64,000 nt of DNA from Prinia subflava (Eukaryota > Chordata > Aves > Passeriformes > Cisticolidae), in NCBI RefSeq assembly GCF_021018805.1, contig NC_086249.1:79634472-79698471 (forward strand), read 5' to 3'. The notes under the pieces were generated by a model. It saw only the letters and a list, made by a program, of their open reading frames with translations. It had not been told where the DNA came from and made no database searches. The position numbers and the translations under genes were made by a program. This document shows, one piece after another, positions 37,710-49,934 of the stretch. Numbering within the stretch: position 1 is the first letter of the stretch; the number at the start of each line of letters is the position of its first letter.

Positions 37710-40700
37710 TTGTAAGTACTGTACATTTCTCCAGACCCATGATGGCAGCAGCAGGGACACATTTCAGGATACAGCTGGTCGCATTCACAGCCTCTGTACC
37801 AAGGACTGGCAGCAGTAGCAGAGGTTCTGGTATGTAGTGGCTGTTAGATATGGCAAGACAGGGATGATAGAGTTTTGAGTGCTGAGTCTTAGTGTGCTAT
37901 AAATCAGGTAGCGGGCATCCATCTACCTTCGGGTCATTATCTTGGTCAGGCTGATCGCATGACATGGCAATCTTCACTGAGATGGTTTGCAGGCAGAATA
38001 CCCTGTCTCCCACACTACAATTTTCAATTTCAGTTCTCAAAGTGCTTTATGAGAGCATTTTGATTGTTTTTGTTCACTAAATCACAGCCTGTAACACAAT
38101 AGGGGTTTTTAAATGATGGCATTTTAAATAACTTTTGATAATGATTAAAAATGTGAATGCGCTGGTATATCTACTTGAACAACCAGTATGAGTTTAGAAT
38201 TCACAGCAGCCCTGCAATGTATTTTTCCTTGATACCAGATCAGAACTGTGCAATTATGCAGATGTTGTTCCAGAATCAGGAAAAAAACCTCACCAAACCA
38301 ACTGCTACAATTTGCAGAATTTTCACATGATGCCACATGTGGGAGATTCCTCTGCCATGTGGAAAACCAGGAAAATCTTGGCTTTCTGTCCCACTCATGT
38401 TTCTGCAAGAGATGACATTCCACTGTATGATGTGGGAGACATAGGTGGACCCTGGGCACTGAAACCCCACCAGAGAGAATTGCTGTGTCCAAGATAACAA
38501 AATGAGTTACAAAGCTCTGAAGAAAATTCAAGAGTAAAATCAAGCCATTACCAGCACTCTGCTTTCATGTCTTGTAACTTTGGTCTCTAAGTCAGAAAGC
38601 TCAATGTAGCCGAGAAAGTAACACAGAGTAGCTCATCTACTTGTATGCTTCCACCATTCAGCTGTATCCTAGAGCTAGCAATGCTTACCTGGGAGGAATT
38701 CTTCTGGTATCATTATCCTTCTCTAAAAATAGATGATTCTGTGGAGGTACACTGTTGTACTGCACTGTCACACCGACTCAGACATACAAAGCCCAAGATA
38801 ATCTTAAAAAACTAATAACATTCATGCATGCACATATTGTAAAATGTGATTTAAAAGAAAAAAGAAAAATTGGAATGTGATTTTTTGTTTTGGTTAGTTC
38901 TACTTTTAACAATAGATCATAGTGGGGAGGGGAATGCAGACAAACATGAGTTAAAACTAGCAGTACTTCTTTTCAGGAAGAGTTAGAATTTTGAGGGTTT
39001 GTGGTTTTTATAAAGGATAATGAAAAGAGAACATGCAGTTCTGGGAAGAGAGTCTATTTTTTTAGTATTAACATCTCTGGAGGAAAAGAAAACTTCTAAG
39101 TGCTTCAGACAGTTATTATTTATTATTTGGATGGTAATAAACAGTTTCAAATACAACTGGATCATAACAGTTCTGAGCAGAATTGAGACAGTCCCAGCCA
39201 TTAAAAACATACAAATTAAGAGACAGATCATCCAGTGAATGCAAGCAAACAACTAAATGTCAAAGCACATGAAAATGACTACTTAAATATGAATTTACAA
39301 AGATTAGGTGAATCATTTAATGATTTACACAGTTATTTGCAAAGAATAAATTATGACATCTAAGGAAATAATTGAATTTCAGACTACAATGGGATCTATC
39401 TGTTTTGTTAAGTAGTTTTGTTCATGTGGGCATAGTCCTAGTATTTCATTCTGTAAAAGTTGAGGGTCTTTTTTTACATCAAGCATATAGAAATCCAAGA
39501 CACAAGACCACTCAAAAAAATTGCTTAAGGCTCCAGACTTCAAACTGATATACTGACTCAATTAAAAAAATGTATAAATTAAACAACATTCCTAAATTGA
39601 CTGGTAGTATTGCTTACATAAAGTACTTGTTCTTCATGATGCATTTTCCCCCTGAGTTAACTGAAAGCAGCTGTGTACATTTTCAAAGTTGGAAAAAGAG
39701 GTGTTTTATTTATTCTGAAAATGCAGAAGGCCACGTGCAAGATCCTTTGGTAACTGGGTCAGAATGAAATAGCAGAGATAGTGGCTAAATTAGTGATCAT
39801 CAAAATTTGTGAGCAGTTAAAATCACTGTTCCTCAAGGTTCTTTTATCATCCATCAAAGATGCTAGTTTATTAGGCTGGGTCAGCAAGTTACTCATTCAC
39901 TGCTGTTTTACATTTCATAATTTCCCAAGCCCTCTGGAATTTTTTAATTGGTATTGCTCTACCCTAGAGCACTTTGGAAGTAATGACTTTGAATGCATCC
40001 ATTTTGGGCTGTATTCAATCCATATCAAGAAGAAATTAGTACTGAAGAAGCCCATGCCTTCCTCTGATGGTATGTAACAGTCAAATCTGTATGCCCCTGT
40101 TTACCTTTATATCCCTGGCCCAGAAAGTGAACAAAAATAAACCTACTCTGGGGTGGGCAAGGGATGTATAAGCATGTAATATGCATGTGGTGGCTGAGCA
40201 CTGCTCCTTTTTAAGAAAAGCCACTTGGGGTTTATGCTGGAAGTCTGTGCTGGCCACTGTAGCACTAGGAAGAGGGAAATCCTTTTTATTTTGCATCTTT
40301 ACTTGCAGTAATACTAGCTGGATGGAACTTTACCCATGTTAGTGGTGTGCTTCAGAGAAGGTCTGCCTCTCCACATGCAAATCTCAGGCAGATGACTTAC
40401 AAGCCACTTTAGTGGTAGTGCTTCTGTGTTACAGCAATGTGAGGATTGTCATCTTAATTGGGAATAAGGAGCTGATGCTAAGTAACTGAAGGAGCAGGAC
40501 TGCAATATGCTGGAAAGTACATCTACTCTGCAGTCTAGATATATCTATTGATGTTTTCTCCTCTGAGGCAAGGAAAATATTAGTGCTGTTCAACTTCTCT
40601 CAGGCTGTAAATAAAACAGAAAGTAAACAAGGTTATTAAAGGTGTTCAAGAACTTATACAGTTGAATTTATAGAAAGATATTACTGAGAAGTGTCTTCAC

Positions 40701-40904
40701 AGTGCATTGAATTGCATTTGGAGTGCAAACATTCCTACTCCTGCCTGATGCTATTACTCTCTCACAAATTTTTCCAGCTGTAGCAAGTTAGATGGCTGAC
40801 AGAGAGGACATGTACACACATACATTTCTGGAAATGTAGCACAAAAGCATAATTAAGTTTATTTAGTCTTCAGCTATGACAGTCCATGGGCTTATGAAAA
40901 AGGA

Positions 40905-41806
40905 TCTAGGACAGCTGCAAAGAGAAGAGCCTCATGTATCATCTGAGTGGAGGCAAGCTGTACCCTCAGCATACCAAAATGAGAGAAGAGGCTGATATGC
41001 CAGAGAGCTGTGCTTACATCCAGACAAACCTTGCCAGGCTGGAGAAATGGGCTTACAGGAACCTGTCAAAATTCAACAAGGAGAAACTCGAAGCACTGCA
41101 CCTTGGGAGGAACAGCCCCAGGCAGCAGTACAGGCTGGGGGACAAACAGCAGGAGGTCCTGGTAGGCACCAAGCTGGACATGAACTCGCCATATGCCCAA
41201 ATGGGAAGAAGGCTAATAGTATCTTGGGCTGCATTAGAAGGTGTCCTGCCAGCAGATGAGGGGAGCTTTCCCCTCTGGTCAGCACTGGTCAGGCCACACC
41301 TGGAGTGTTGAGTCCAGTTATGGGCTTCCCAGTACAAGAGATACATGGATATACTGGAGAGAGCATAGTGAATGGCTCCTAAGGTGATTAACAAACAGGA
41401 GCATCTCTCTTATTAGGGAAAGCTCAAAGAGCTGGGATTTTTTTGTCTGGAAAAGTGAAGACTCAGGAGGATCTCATCCATGTGTGCAAATAACTGAAGG
41501 TAGAGTATAAGGAGGATGGAGCCAGACTCTTTTCAGTGGTGCCCAATGATAGGAGCAGAGACAGAGGGCACAAAGTGAAGCGCTTTAGTTCCCTATGAAA
41601 TCAATAAATACTTTTGTACTGTGAGGGTGACTGAGCACTGGCACAGGTCACCCCAGGAGGCTGTGAAATATCCATTCCTGGAGATACTCAAAAGCCGTCT
41701 GAACAGGAACCTAGGCAACTGGCTATGGGTAGCCTTGCTGGAGCAGAAGAGTTGGACTGAATGACCTCCACAAGTGTCTGCCAACCTCAAACATTTTGTG
41801 TTTTGG
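40905..41806 (+). mobile_element. CR1 LINE, about 0.9 kb, 5'-truncated
   Basis: The 40934-41311 frame encodes the C-terminal part of CR1 ORF2: LARLEKWAYRNLSKFNKEKL, then a LHLGRNSPRQQYRLG block, and ending SALVRPHLEC. The downstream part carries the rest of the CR1 3' region, ending GTTGGACTGAATGACCTCCA near 41780. Stops and frameshifts show that it is dead. The end lacks a clean octamer repeat. Confidence 0.92.
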
Positions 41807-44800
41807 TGTTTACAAAGCAAACAAAAGCACAGATCCACATATTTTACTTAGATGTGGGTTTTGTTCTTTTCCAGGATACAACTGAATAGATACAAAACCA
41901 AGCAAGTGCCTACCTTTGTATAAACTAGCTTTAGTTATCTCAGTAGAAATATTCCTGTGAGGATGGACAGTAATGAACAGCCTTGTGTATAAACTTACTC
42001 TTGTTTGCAATTACAGGCTTTAGAATTACAGCCTATAGTCAAGGTAATTTACAGTATCAAATTTCTTTTTTGAAGTGAGGAGGATTAGGAATTTCCAAAG
42101 AGGTTTTCCAGTAGCTAATAAGATTTAACCAAATAAATTTTCATTGCTGCCTTCCAAAGTTAAATTATGGTCTTACATAAACAGTGAATTTGCTTGGTGA
42201 ATACCAGTTAAATGAATTTGGAAATTGTTTTGCGGCCCAACAAGCAACCAAACCTAGCTAAAGAACCTTTGAATTTTCTTGTTATACAGAGAATAAATTC
42301 ACTGCTGGTGAAAGCAATATTCCATAGATTTCCAAATCATCTACAAGCATTGTGAACTTTTGAGTATGAAACTTATTCATAAAAAAAATGACAATTCTTA
42401 TGTGCACATCTTGTGCCTCCCATTGGCACTGAAGATTTATTACTGCAGTGCTTACTAAAAACAACAAGCAAAAGACCAGAAAGGTCTGATGTATACAGCA
42501 TTTGCATTATTAGATCAAAAATAATTATCAGAAATTTATCTTTCCGTGTTATGCCAAGGCTTCCATGGGAAGGTTTTATAAACAAACAACTTTACATTTA
42601 TGGTAGGCTCCACATTGGGAACTTAAACTAAGTTGATTAGGCCGCCTGGATTAAACATATGACCTTACTGGTTTCTTTAGCCTTCTACTTTTAGCTATGG
42701 AAGCCATACTGTGAAGTGAATCATGAATTGAGGAAGGAATGCAATGAAGGCAAAGCTGAAACATACACCTGAACTATATTTGGCAAATATTCCTATGTCC
42801 CAAACTTTCAATGTGTGGACTATGTTGAAGCATTCTGGAAAAGGTTATGCAAAAAAAAATTGCATTCTGAAAAAAAAAAAAAATGCTATTGTCAGTTTAC
42901 ATCTGAAGTCTGGGGGAGTCTGTAGATCAAAAAGGTTTGGAAACCTTTCTTCTATGAACATGTAATAGGCTGACTAGGTAGGAATAGGATCTCAAACTCA
43001 AGTGCATGTTAAAATGAAAATCATTATGTTGAATCATTGGTAATTCCAGTAAATACATGGCTCAGAAACTTGACTACTGTATATACAAAAGCATTTTGTA
43101 TATACCTAGTTGGACCGGATAGTACTGGATAGGTGGGCTTCCAGATAGTACCAATGTGCCTGCATAAATTATATTGGAAAATTACTCCCTTGCCAAGATA
43201 AACTAAACTAGTACCCTGAAAAGAATCGGGCAATATTAGTAAGATGAGCTGTTAATGTAGACCCTAATGTCTGTGCTGGTAATGGCGGTAATTTTTTTAG
43301 CCAAGGTACATGCCTGTATGTATACATTCCTATGTCTGTCTATGTATCCCTCTCTGCTCTCCTGTCTCTCTGGTCCCTCAGTAATTTTTTAGTCACCATC
43401 TTGTTTCATGTGAAATAGCATAGCTCTTAGTGATGGTAATTTCCCCATACGTTTATTTGTGGTAAGAAGATGGGAAGTATATATGTTATTCTTAAGTCTT
43501 GCTAAGCAGCAAAAATTCTGTGCAGGAGAAAGACACATATGAACACTTTGACCATGAGAGTTTCAATCAGTTCTCACATTTTGTTAGATATGAAACAATC
43601 CAACCAGAAAACACAAATACTTTGGAGACCAGGGTTAATTAGTTTTGTCTTCCTGGAGATACTAATCCTTGTAGCAAAACTTAAGAGCAAAGTCCACAGT
43701 GACATCTCCCTGGGAGAAAGGAATGAGCCCTCAGAAGAGAAATCTACAGAAGATGGAAAGTACTATGGAAAGAGGGAAAGGAAAAGAAAGTAGTCTGTTG
43801 AAACCGTGTCTGACTGTCTTGAAATAAAAGCTTTAATTAGCTGTGTTTCTCTCAATAGTTTTGAGAACAATGCCAGATTATAACAATCTAAATAGTTTTC
43901 TGATCCTTTTTTTTCTCCCCACACCCAGGACCCTGTGGCTGTACAAAAAGAAGAGTTTGTGTGAGGAGAGTAGAATGAAGGGTGACATCTACATGAATGG
44001 CACTTCTGTGCCTTGGCTCAGCCCACCACTCTCACCCAAAGTGAACTTGGCTGTAGAGACTCCAATTATTCATCTCATGCGGCCTCAATTTGCTAAATCT
44101 GGCAACTGGAGAGAAAATGCAAGTAAAACCAGTTTTGTATTCCATCTGTCAGACAATTCTCTTGTCTTCTGTATGGTTTTCACATGTCAACAGACAGTGT
44201 GAAAGAAAATGCATTTGAAGGCCTTTTGTCCATTCCATTTTTTAAAGAAAATGACCACACTGAAATATCACATCAAGAAGCTTTGTCTAGAAACTAGGTT
44301 CTCCAGAAATTCCAACATGATATTCCTGACTATCTTTATAATTTATTAAATAAATTTATTTGTTTATGGCCAGGTAGACTTATGGTTTACAACACCTAAA
44401 TTAATATTGTGAGACTATAAATTCTGGAATACTGTTAGAGGAGCCACCCTTCACATTTGTCTAGCTTTAGTAAAGGCTTTGCTCATACATTTATGGGCTG
44501 AGGCACTCTGTGTGGTTACTGAATGAAACAGCTATGCCTGAACCAAACATTTATTGAAACCCCAACTGTTGAGGATGTCTGATGCCCTTCAACGTAGTCA
44601 TGTACTTTGGGAAATGGTTACAGTTTATCACTTTTCACAAAGAAACCGCTCTTTTAGCTGTAGTTGCTGTCTGTATTGCACTCTGCAATTAGGTAAGATG
44701 CTGTCTGTAGGACTGTAATCCTCACTGGGAGCTGAAGTACCTAGTACCAAGTTCAAGTTGTTGCTCACTGTTTTTATCTCAGACTAAGCATCAAAGCATC

Positions 44801-45103
44801 ATTAGAGTGCAACAGCTGTTACAACAGCACAAAAATCTTTGTGCTCCCCAGCTTTCATATGTCATCTAGTATGTCCCACTGTCAGTCTTGATGATTTCTT
44901 TGGGTTTGAATGCTCACAGCTCCACCTGAAGAGTGGCCAAGTACTGGTCCTGGGGACACCACAGTCAAGCAGTAGGGAATGGCAATAGTCCAGCGACATG
45001 AACACGTGACAAAAATTGTCATCTTCCCTACATAAAGATAAGCTAAGATACTGGACAAAGTAAGTAGAAATGAAGGCTCTTTATGAACAGAGATGCAGAG
45101 CTG
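41807..45103. other. intergenic DNA without recognised genes
   Basis: AT-rich unique sequence. A strong acceptor-like tract (TTTTTTTTCTCCCCACACCCAG, ending near 43928) precedes an open frame that runs to 44202, but no donor or known peptide accompanies it. An A13 run lies near 42871. Confidence 0.6.
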
Positions 45104-45109
45104 GTGTGG

Positions 45110-45689
45110 TGTTGTAGATTAATCACTGGAGATAGCTCAACCCCATGCAGCTGTTCACTCACTGCTCTCCTGTCATCCACCCCCCCTGCTGTGGGAAGGG
45201 AGGGGAAATGGGAAAACTTGTAGGTTGAGATAAAAACACTCCAATAGGTAAAGCAAAAGCTGCACATAAGTGAAAATAAGTAAATCATTCAACACTTCTC
45301 ATAGTCAGGCAGGTGTTTAGCCATCTCCAGGAAAGCCAGGCTGCATAACGCTAAGGGTCACTTGCAAAGATGAATGCCATAACACCAAATATTCCTTCTT
45401 CCCCTTTCTCCCCTCAGCTTTTATATCTGAGCCAAACATCGTATGGTCTGGGATATCCCTTTGGTCAGCTGGCATCAGCTCTTCCTGTCTTAATTCTTTG
45501 TCCACTCCCATCCCCCTCACTGATGGGATGGGGTGGGAAACAGAAAAAGCCTTGACAGTGTGCAAACCATGTCAGCAATAGCAAAAATACTCCTGAATTA
45601 CCAACACTCTTCTGGTCACAAATCCAAAACACAACACCATATAAAGTGCTCTGAAGAAAATTAACCCTGTGCCAGCCCAAACCAGTACA
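45110..45689 (-). mobile_element. LTR of a passerine-type endogenous retrovirus, reverse, probably solo
   Basis: On the minus strand the unit begins TGTACTGGTTTGGGCTGG followed by GGGTTAATTTTCTTC, the recognisable start of an LTR family very common in songbirds. It continues with AGGGATATCCCAGACCATAC, a TATA box (ATATAAAAG, plus-strand 45418-45426), CTTTCCTGGAGATGGC and TTTTATCTCAACCTAC, and ends near 45110 in ACAACA. The usual ATTAAA-type polyadenylation signal is decayed. Flanks carry GTGTG at 45104-45108 and 45691-45695, one base outside the TG/CA ends, perhaps a 5-bp target duplication. No internal viral genes adjoin it. The family assignment is from memory. Confidence 0.85.
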
Positions 45690-45695
45690 CGTGTG

Positions 45696-47199
45696 CAAAC
45701 AAGTGCCTGAAGAAGGGCCCAGGAAAGGTATGGGATGTTGGCTTGGATTGTAGCATAGGTATCATGGCCTAGTTCATTCCATGCTGTCTGTAGATATGAG
45801 TAGACCGCTGAGAAAATGGGGCTGCAAAAGCATGCTCTGTGTCTTCAGTGGGGCTTTCCACCTAGGGTTTGTACATGGACATGGCAACACATCTGTCTAT
45901 TGGTTCACGTGGCCTGGAAACTCAGAAAGTCATTAATATTCATTAATCAAATGGGAAGAATGCAGGCTGAAAGGAGAAGGAGAGGATACTAGGAAGAGTT
46001 TTAGTGCAATAGCTTTCTGTACTTCAAATTTTTACTTTCATTGACTTTGTCTGCAAAACACTTCTTTCAGCACTGAGCCTGCTCCTGGCTATTGCTTCTG
46101 CTTGAGATGATTTTTAGTTTCTACTCTTCAGCTTTTCATTTGTTAATTTCCCTCCAAACACACAGACACAACCTTCCTCAAATATCTTTCTTTTTTTATA
46201 TACCTGAACAGTGTGGAAAGGCAGAACCCTGTAAATAGTCAAGTAAGCTATGTAGAATTTTTGCATCCCTGCAGCAGAGCCAGAGAAAGCAGTCATTCTA
46301 CATCTCATATCTTCAGTTTACTCAGTGAGATCCTTTGCATTGAACCTGCTCAGATTTGTTATTGGAAATCAATTACCAAAGGTGAGGAAGTTAGGGGTTT
46401 TTTTTCAGTCTTTTGATGTATTTTCATTACCATAATGCAAATTACCATCCCAGTTTACAGATCTGACAATCTCAAAAAGGTAACTAAAGCATTTTAAACA
46501 ATTAATGCAAGACACTGAAAAACTGTTCATGCTTCCTTTTTTTTTTTTAGATTTCAGTAAGTTAATTGCCTCTTGAGCCCAATGAGGTGTTGGTCTCTGC
46601 TAGACTGCAAAAACTAAGGCTATGCTGGCAGTAATTTAGAAATGCAAATAGGGTAATTATTGTCTGACCATCCAGTTTCCAAATAAAGCCTGGAGAAATG
46701 TTATTTAAAATCTCTTCCATCAGCAGAAGCGATCCTATAGTTCACATAATTCAATCTGGTAAAATTAAGAAATGTCTATTTATGATCTACCTACTCACTG
46801 ATTAGTTTGCAAAAGAGAATGATTTTTTATTTAGATATCACTGACTCACTCCAATCCTCTAGGAGCAAGCTAACTCAAGAAGAGGGAAGAAAACAGCTTA
46901 AGGGGCTGCTACTCAGAGGCTTCAGTATTCAGTATATGTTAATATGTTGCCTTTCTTCCAGAATACACTTTTCAACAGTCCTTCTACTCCCTGTGAGTTT
47001 AATGGGGGTTGTACATACAAAACACACCTTTTATGAATGTGAGTCATTGAAAAGTCTATAAAGACTCTTGTACATGAAACCAGATGAATTACCTGAGGTA
47101 TGAGTTAAAAGTAAGGAAGTAAGGAAAGCATAATTCAAAAGGGTGAATAACTAAGTGATTGGTTGTAGACACAGAGTTAAACCACCTGTTTAATGACCA
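45696..47199. other. intergenic DNA without recognised genes
   Basis: No gene or repeat family is recognised. A homeodomain-type palindrome-like stretch, ATTAATATTCATTAAT, lies at 45932-45947. Confidence 0.6.
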
Positions 47200-47570
47200 T
47201 ATCATAGAATGATTTAGGTTGGAAAAACTCTTAACATATCAAGTCCAATTGTAAAGCTAAAACTGCCAGCCTACCACTAAATCATGTCCCTAAGTGCCAT
47301 ATGCACATATTTTTTGAACACTCACAGGGATGGTAGTTCCACCACTTCTCTGAGCAGACTGTTCCAATGCTTGATGACCCTGTTGTCAAGAAATTATTCC
47401 TAATATCTGGTCTAAACATCCCTTTGCTCTACTAGAGGCCATTTCATCTTGTCCTATTGCTTTTTACTCGAGGACAGACACTGCAGTTCCCTCAGCTGTT
47501 TATCACAGGATTCGTGTTCTAGAGTCTTTGTCAGCTTTGTTGCTCTTCTCTGGATGCAGTGTAAATCCCA
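47200..47570 (-). mobile_element. CR1 LINE 3' fragment, reverse
   Basis: ATCATAGAATGATTTAGGTT at the left end and the following blocks (CATCTTGTCCTATTGC; GTTGCTCTTCTCTGGATGCA) are the reverse complement of the CR1 3' region. Moderately diverged; the right edge is approximate. Confidence 0.88.
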
Positions 47571-48959
47571 AACTAAACTCTGGATTGGGAGATTGATAAC
47601 AAAGGATCCATGAAGGCTGAAGGAGAATCTTGTCTGGCTGTTCTAAGAAAAACTGCATAACTTCTGTGCAGACCTTTTCCAAAACAACTGTTGAGACACT
47701 AAACCCACCACCAAACATGAATTCCAGAAACCCCTACTCTTCTCAACTTTCCACTGAAAAAATGCATTTGCAGAATAATAGTTCTATTCTGTTTCCTTAC
47801 GGCTGTATCTGCAATTCACATGTAAGCACATGTTACAATTGTATTAAATTCTTTGAGACCCCACTTCGTCTGTAACTGTGTTGCAGAAGTTAAAGGCATC
47901 TACTAAGTTGAGAAATGTGAGTGGAATCTTCTTCACCCACCCAACAGCATTATAGCAAAATTGTTCACATAATATAGGTGAACTCCTTGCAGGTTCTGAA
48001 TCTGCTGGGAACACAACTTACTTGACCCCGGGACCACAGGAGTCACTTTATAGTTCATTGTTTGGATGGACTTTACTCTGGGCTGGCTAATTCTCCTCAT
48101 ATATTAAGCAGATTATTCAAGGCACAGGGGTATAGCTTCAATTCTGGGGTCAGATGTCTAAGAATTAATCAATCTTGGGATTCAAGTTTCAGGTGATTAA
48201 GTCCTTTATCAGCTCTAGCTCAAAATGTCTACCAGGTTCCCACAACTAGTTCTCTTCTGAACATCCTTCATTCTGATTGGCCCTTTTTTGCACTAGTTAT
48301 CATCATGGGACTAGATCAAAAATATCTTCCCCCTTATTCATAGTGAAAAAGAGGAAAACTGGAGCAACCCTGGGGTTGCAGGTTGGAGTAGTTGCAGAAG
48401 AGCTAGAAAAATCGGTATTACATGATTTAAATAACGAAGGTAGTCTCTGTAAGCTTGGAGGAATGCCTGCTTTATCAATTCATGGGGGTTTTATAAAGAA
48501 CTTCATAATAATGTTCTTATCTGAGTCTCTTACTGATTCTTCCATCTAAATTAATTTGGTAGTTCACTGTACTCAGCTAACTAGTTATCTAATTATAATC
48601 TCACATTCTGATTCAGTGTTTTTCATTGACAAGGAGCCTGAGTTCAATACTAAGAATAAAGACTTGTCTGAGTTAAATTGTGTGAGGATATATTTTTTCC
48701 CATCTGTCGCTGAGAAATAGGATGCTTGTCACCTAAAATACAACAATCTCCATCCATTTTTAAACATAACCAGATGGCAGTTTACTTTTCCATTTTTCTG
48801 AGATTCAGTATCCTCAGATAGTGTGGTTGACAAGTTTTCTTACAGCCACATGTCTTTTTTTTGCATAGAGCAAACAGTAAGATTTACTCTAAAAGTAACT
48901 GTTTTCATTTCTTTTAAGAGATCCTCACCATTGAAAAGGAGAACCCACACTGAGTGCTT

Positions 48960-49670
48960 ATTTTAGAAGTCCAGAGGGTATCAGCCCATTCCCCTCCCCT
49001 CCTGGGAGTTTGCCTGCCTGGGCTTGGTGTTAAGAGTTTAGCTGTCAGTGTTCAGGCTGGCTCATTGAGAAGACTTCTTGTGAAAAAGAGCTAGAAGATG
49101 GCCTGTCTAAAGGTCCCCATTCCTTTCCTTCAGTTGCTTTTAAGCTATTTCTTGCCCATGTTCCCACTTGAGCTACCTTGCAACTGTGCCACAGTCCTGC
49201 CCATCCCCAGCTGTGGATGCTGTTGATCCAGACTGATCTTGACATGTTGGCTTCACTCTGTGACTTGATCGTTCTGCTTTGTCCCTATGATCTTGTCTCA
49301 TGATCAGAACTCTCAGCCTAGCCGAGTACTGTCACCACACCTTCTCTGCTTATCTCTCTCAGGTACTGTGGGACTTGACCCTTGCTGTCATGGCCCCTCT
49401 GTTGGCCAGCTGCTTCACCATCCTTGGTTTCCCACTGCCTTTTCCTTATGGCATGGTTGGACTTTGCTGCATCCTGGCAGGGAGATTCTTGGCAGCAGGC
49501 ATGTTTTTTAGCAGTAGCCTGGGTGTCAATACTGGGCAATGCCTGCCTGAAGAAAGAAAAGGCATTTGAGAGGTTAAGAGGGCTCTTGTGCAGGTTAAGG
49601 AGTAGTCACGCTCAGACCTTGTCTGTACTTGACAATTTTTCTCTTTGTAATTGTGCCAGAAATAAAGTTC
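48960..49670 (+). ncRNA. candidate terminal exon or unrecognised retroelement
   Basis: A GC-richer block within AT-rich DNA contains an acceptor-like pyrimidine tract and AG (CTTATCTCTCTCAG, ending 49362), an 89-residue open frame (49300-49569) with a long hydrophobic stretch, and an AATAAA signal at 49661-49666 after a T-rich stretch. It could be the 3' exon of an unannotated RNA or an old repeat with a polyadenylation end. I recognise neither the peptide nor a repeat family. Confidence 0.2.
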
Positions 49671-49901
49671 TATCTTCCCCCATCACCCACCCACTGAGAT
49701 ATACTCTCAGCAGGGTAGTAATGTTACTATTTGACCTACTATGAAAGGCTGAGGGGTGTGTTCTGGACTACATGAAATACATGGCACCTATAATTTTCTA
49801 GCATGGCAAAAAATCATGCATCTTCTCACCACTATACTTAAAAAAGGCAAAATTTTAAATATGCATTAAAGTCCAATTTTTACTTTTGATATGTTTGGAT
49901 G

Positions 49902-49934
49902 GTATTTGAGTTACCGATTTGAGTATTTGAGTTA
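49902..49934. repeat. 21-bp spaced direct repeat
   Basis: GTATTTGAGTTA occurs at 49902-49913 and again at 49923-49934, with GATTTGA between. It is a small imperfect duplication. Confidence 0.7.

Larger units (their letters stand above)
36542..40904. other. intergenic DNA upstream of UXS1
   Basis: Apart from the two candidate exons listed, I see no gene, repeat family or RNA structure. Open frames are short and without recognisable domains. Confidence 0.6.

Noticed and set aside
40934..41311. 125-residue open frame
   Set aside because: It is the C-terminal part of CR1 ORF2 within a truncated LINE copy.
43928..44202. Strong acceptor-like pyrimidine tract followed by an open frame
   Set aside because: There is no matching donor or partner exon and the peptide is unrecognised; kept only as a note in the intergenic entry.
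45317..45565. 82-residue minus-strand open frame
   Set aside because: It is a translation of LTR U3/R sequence, not a gene.
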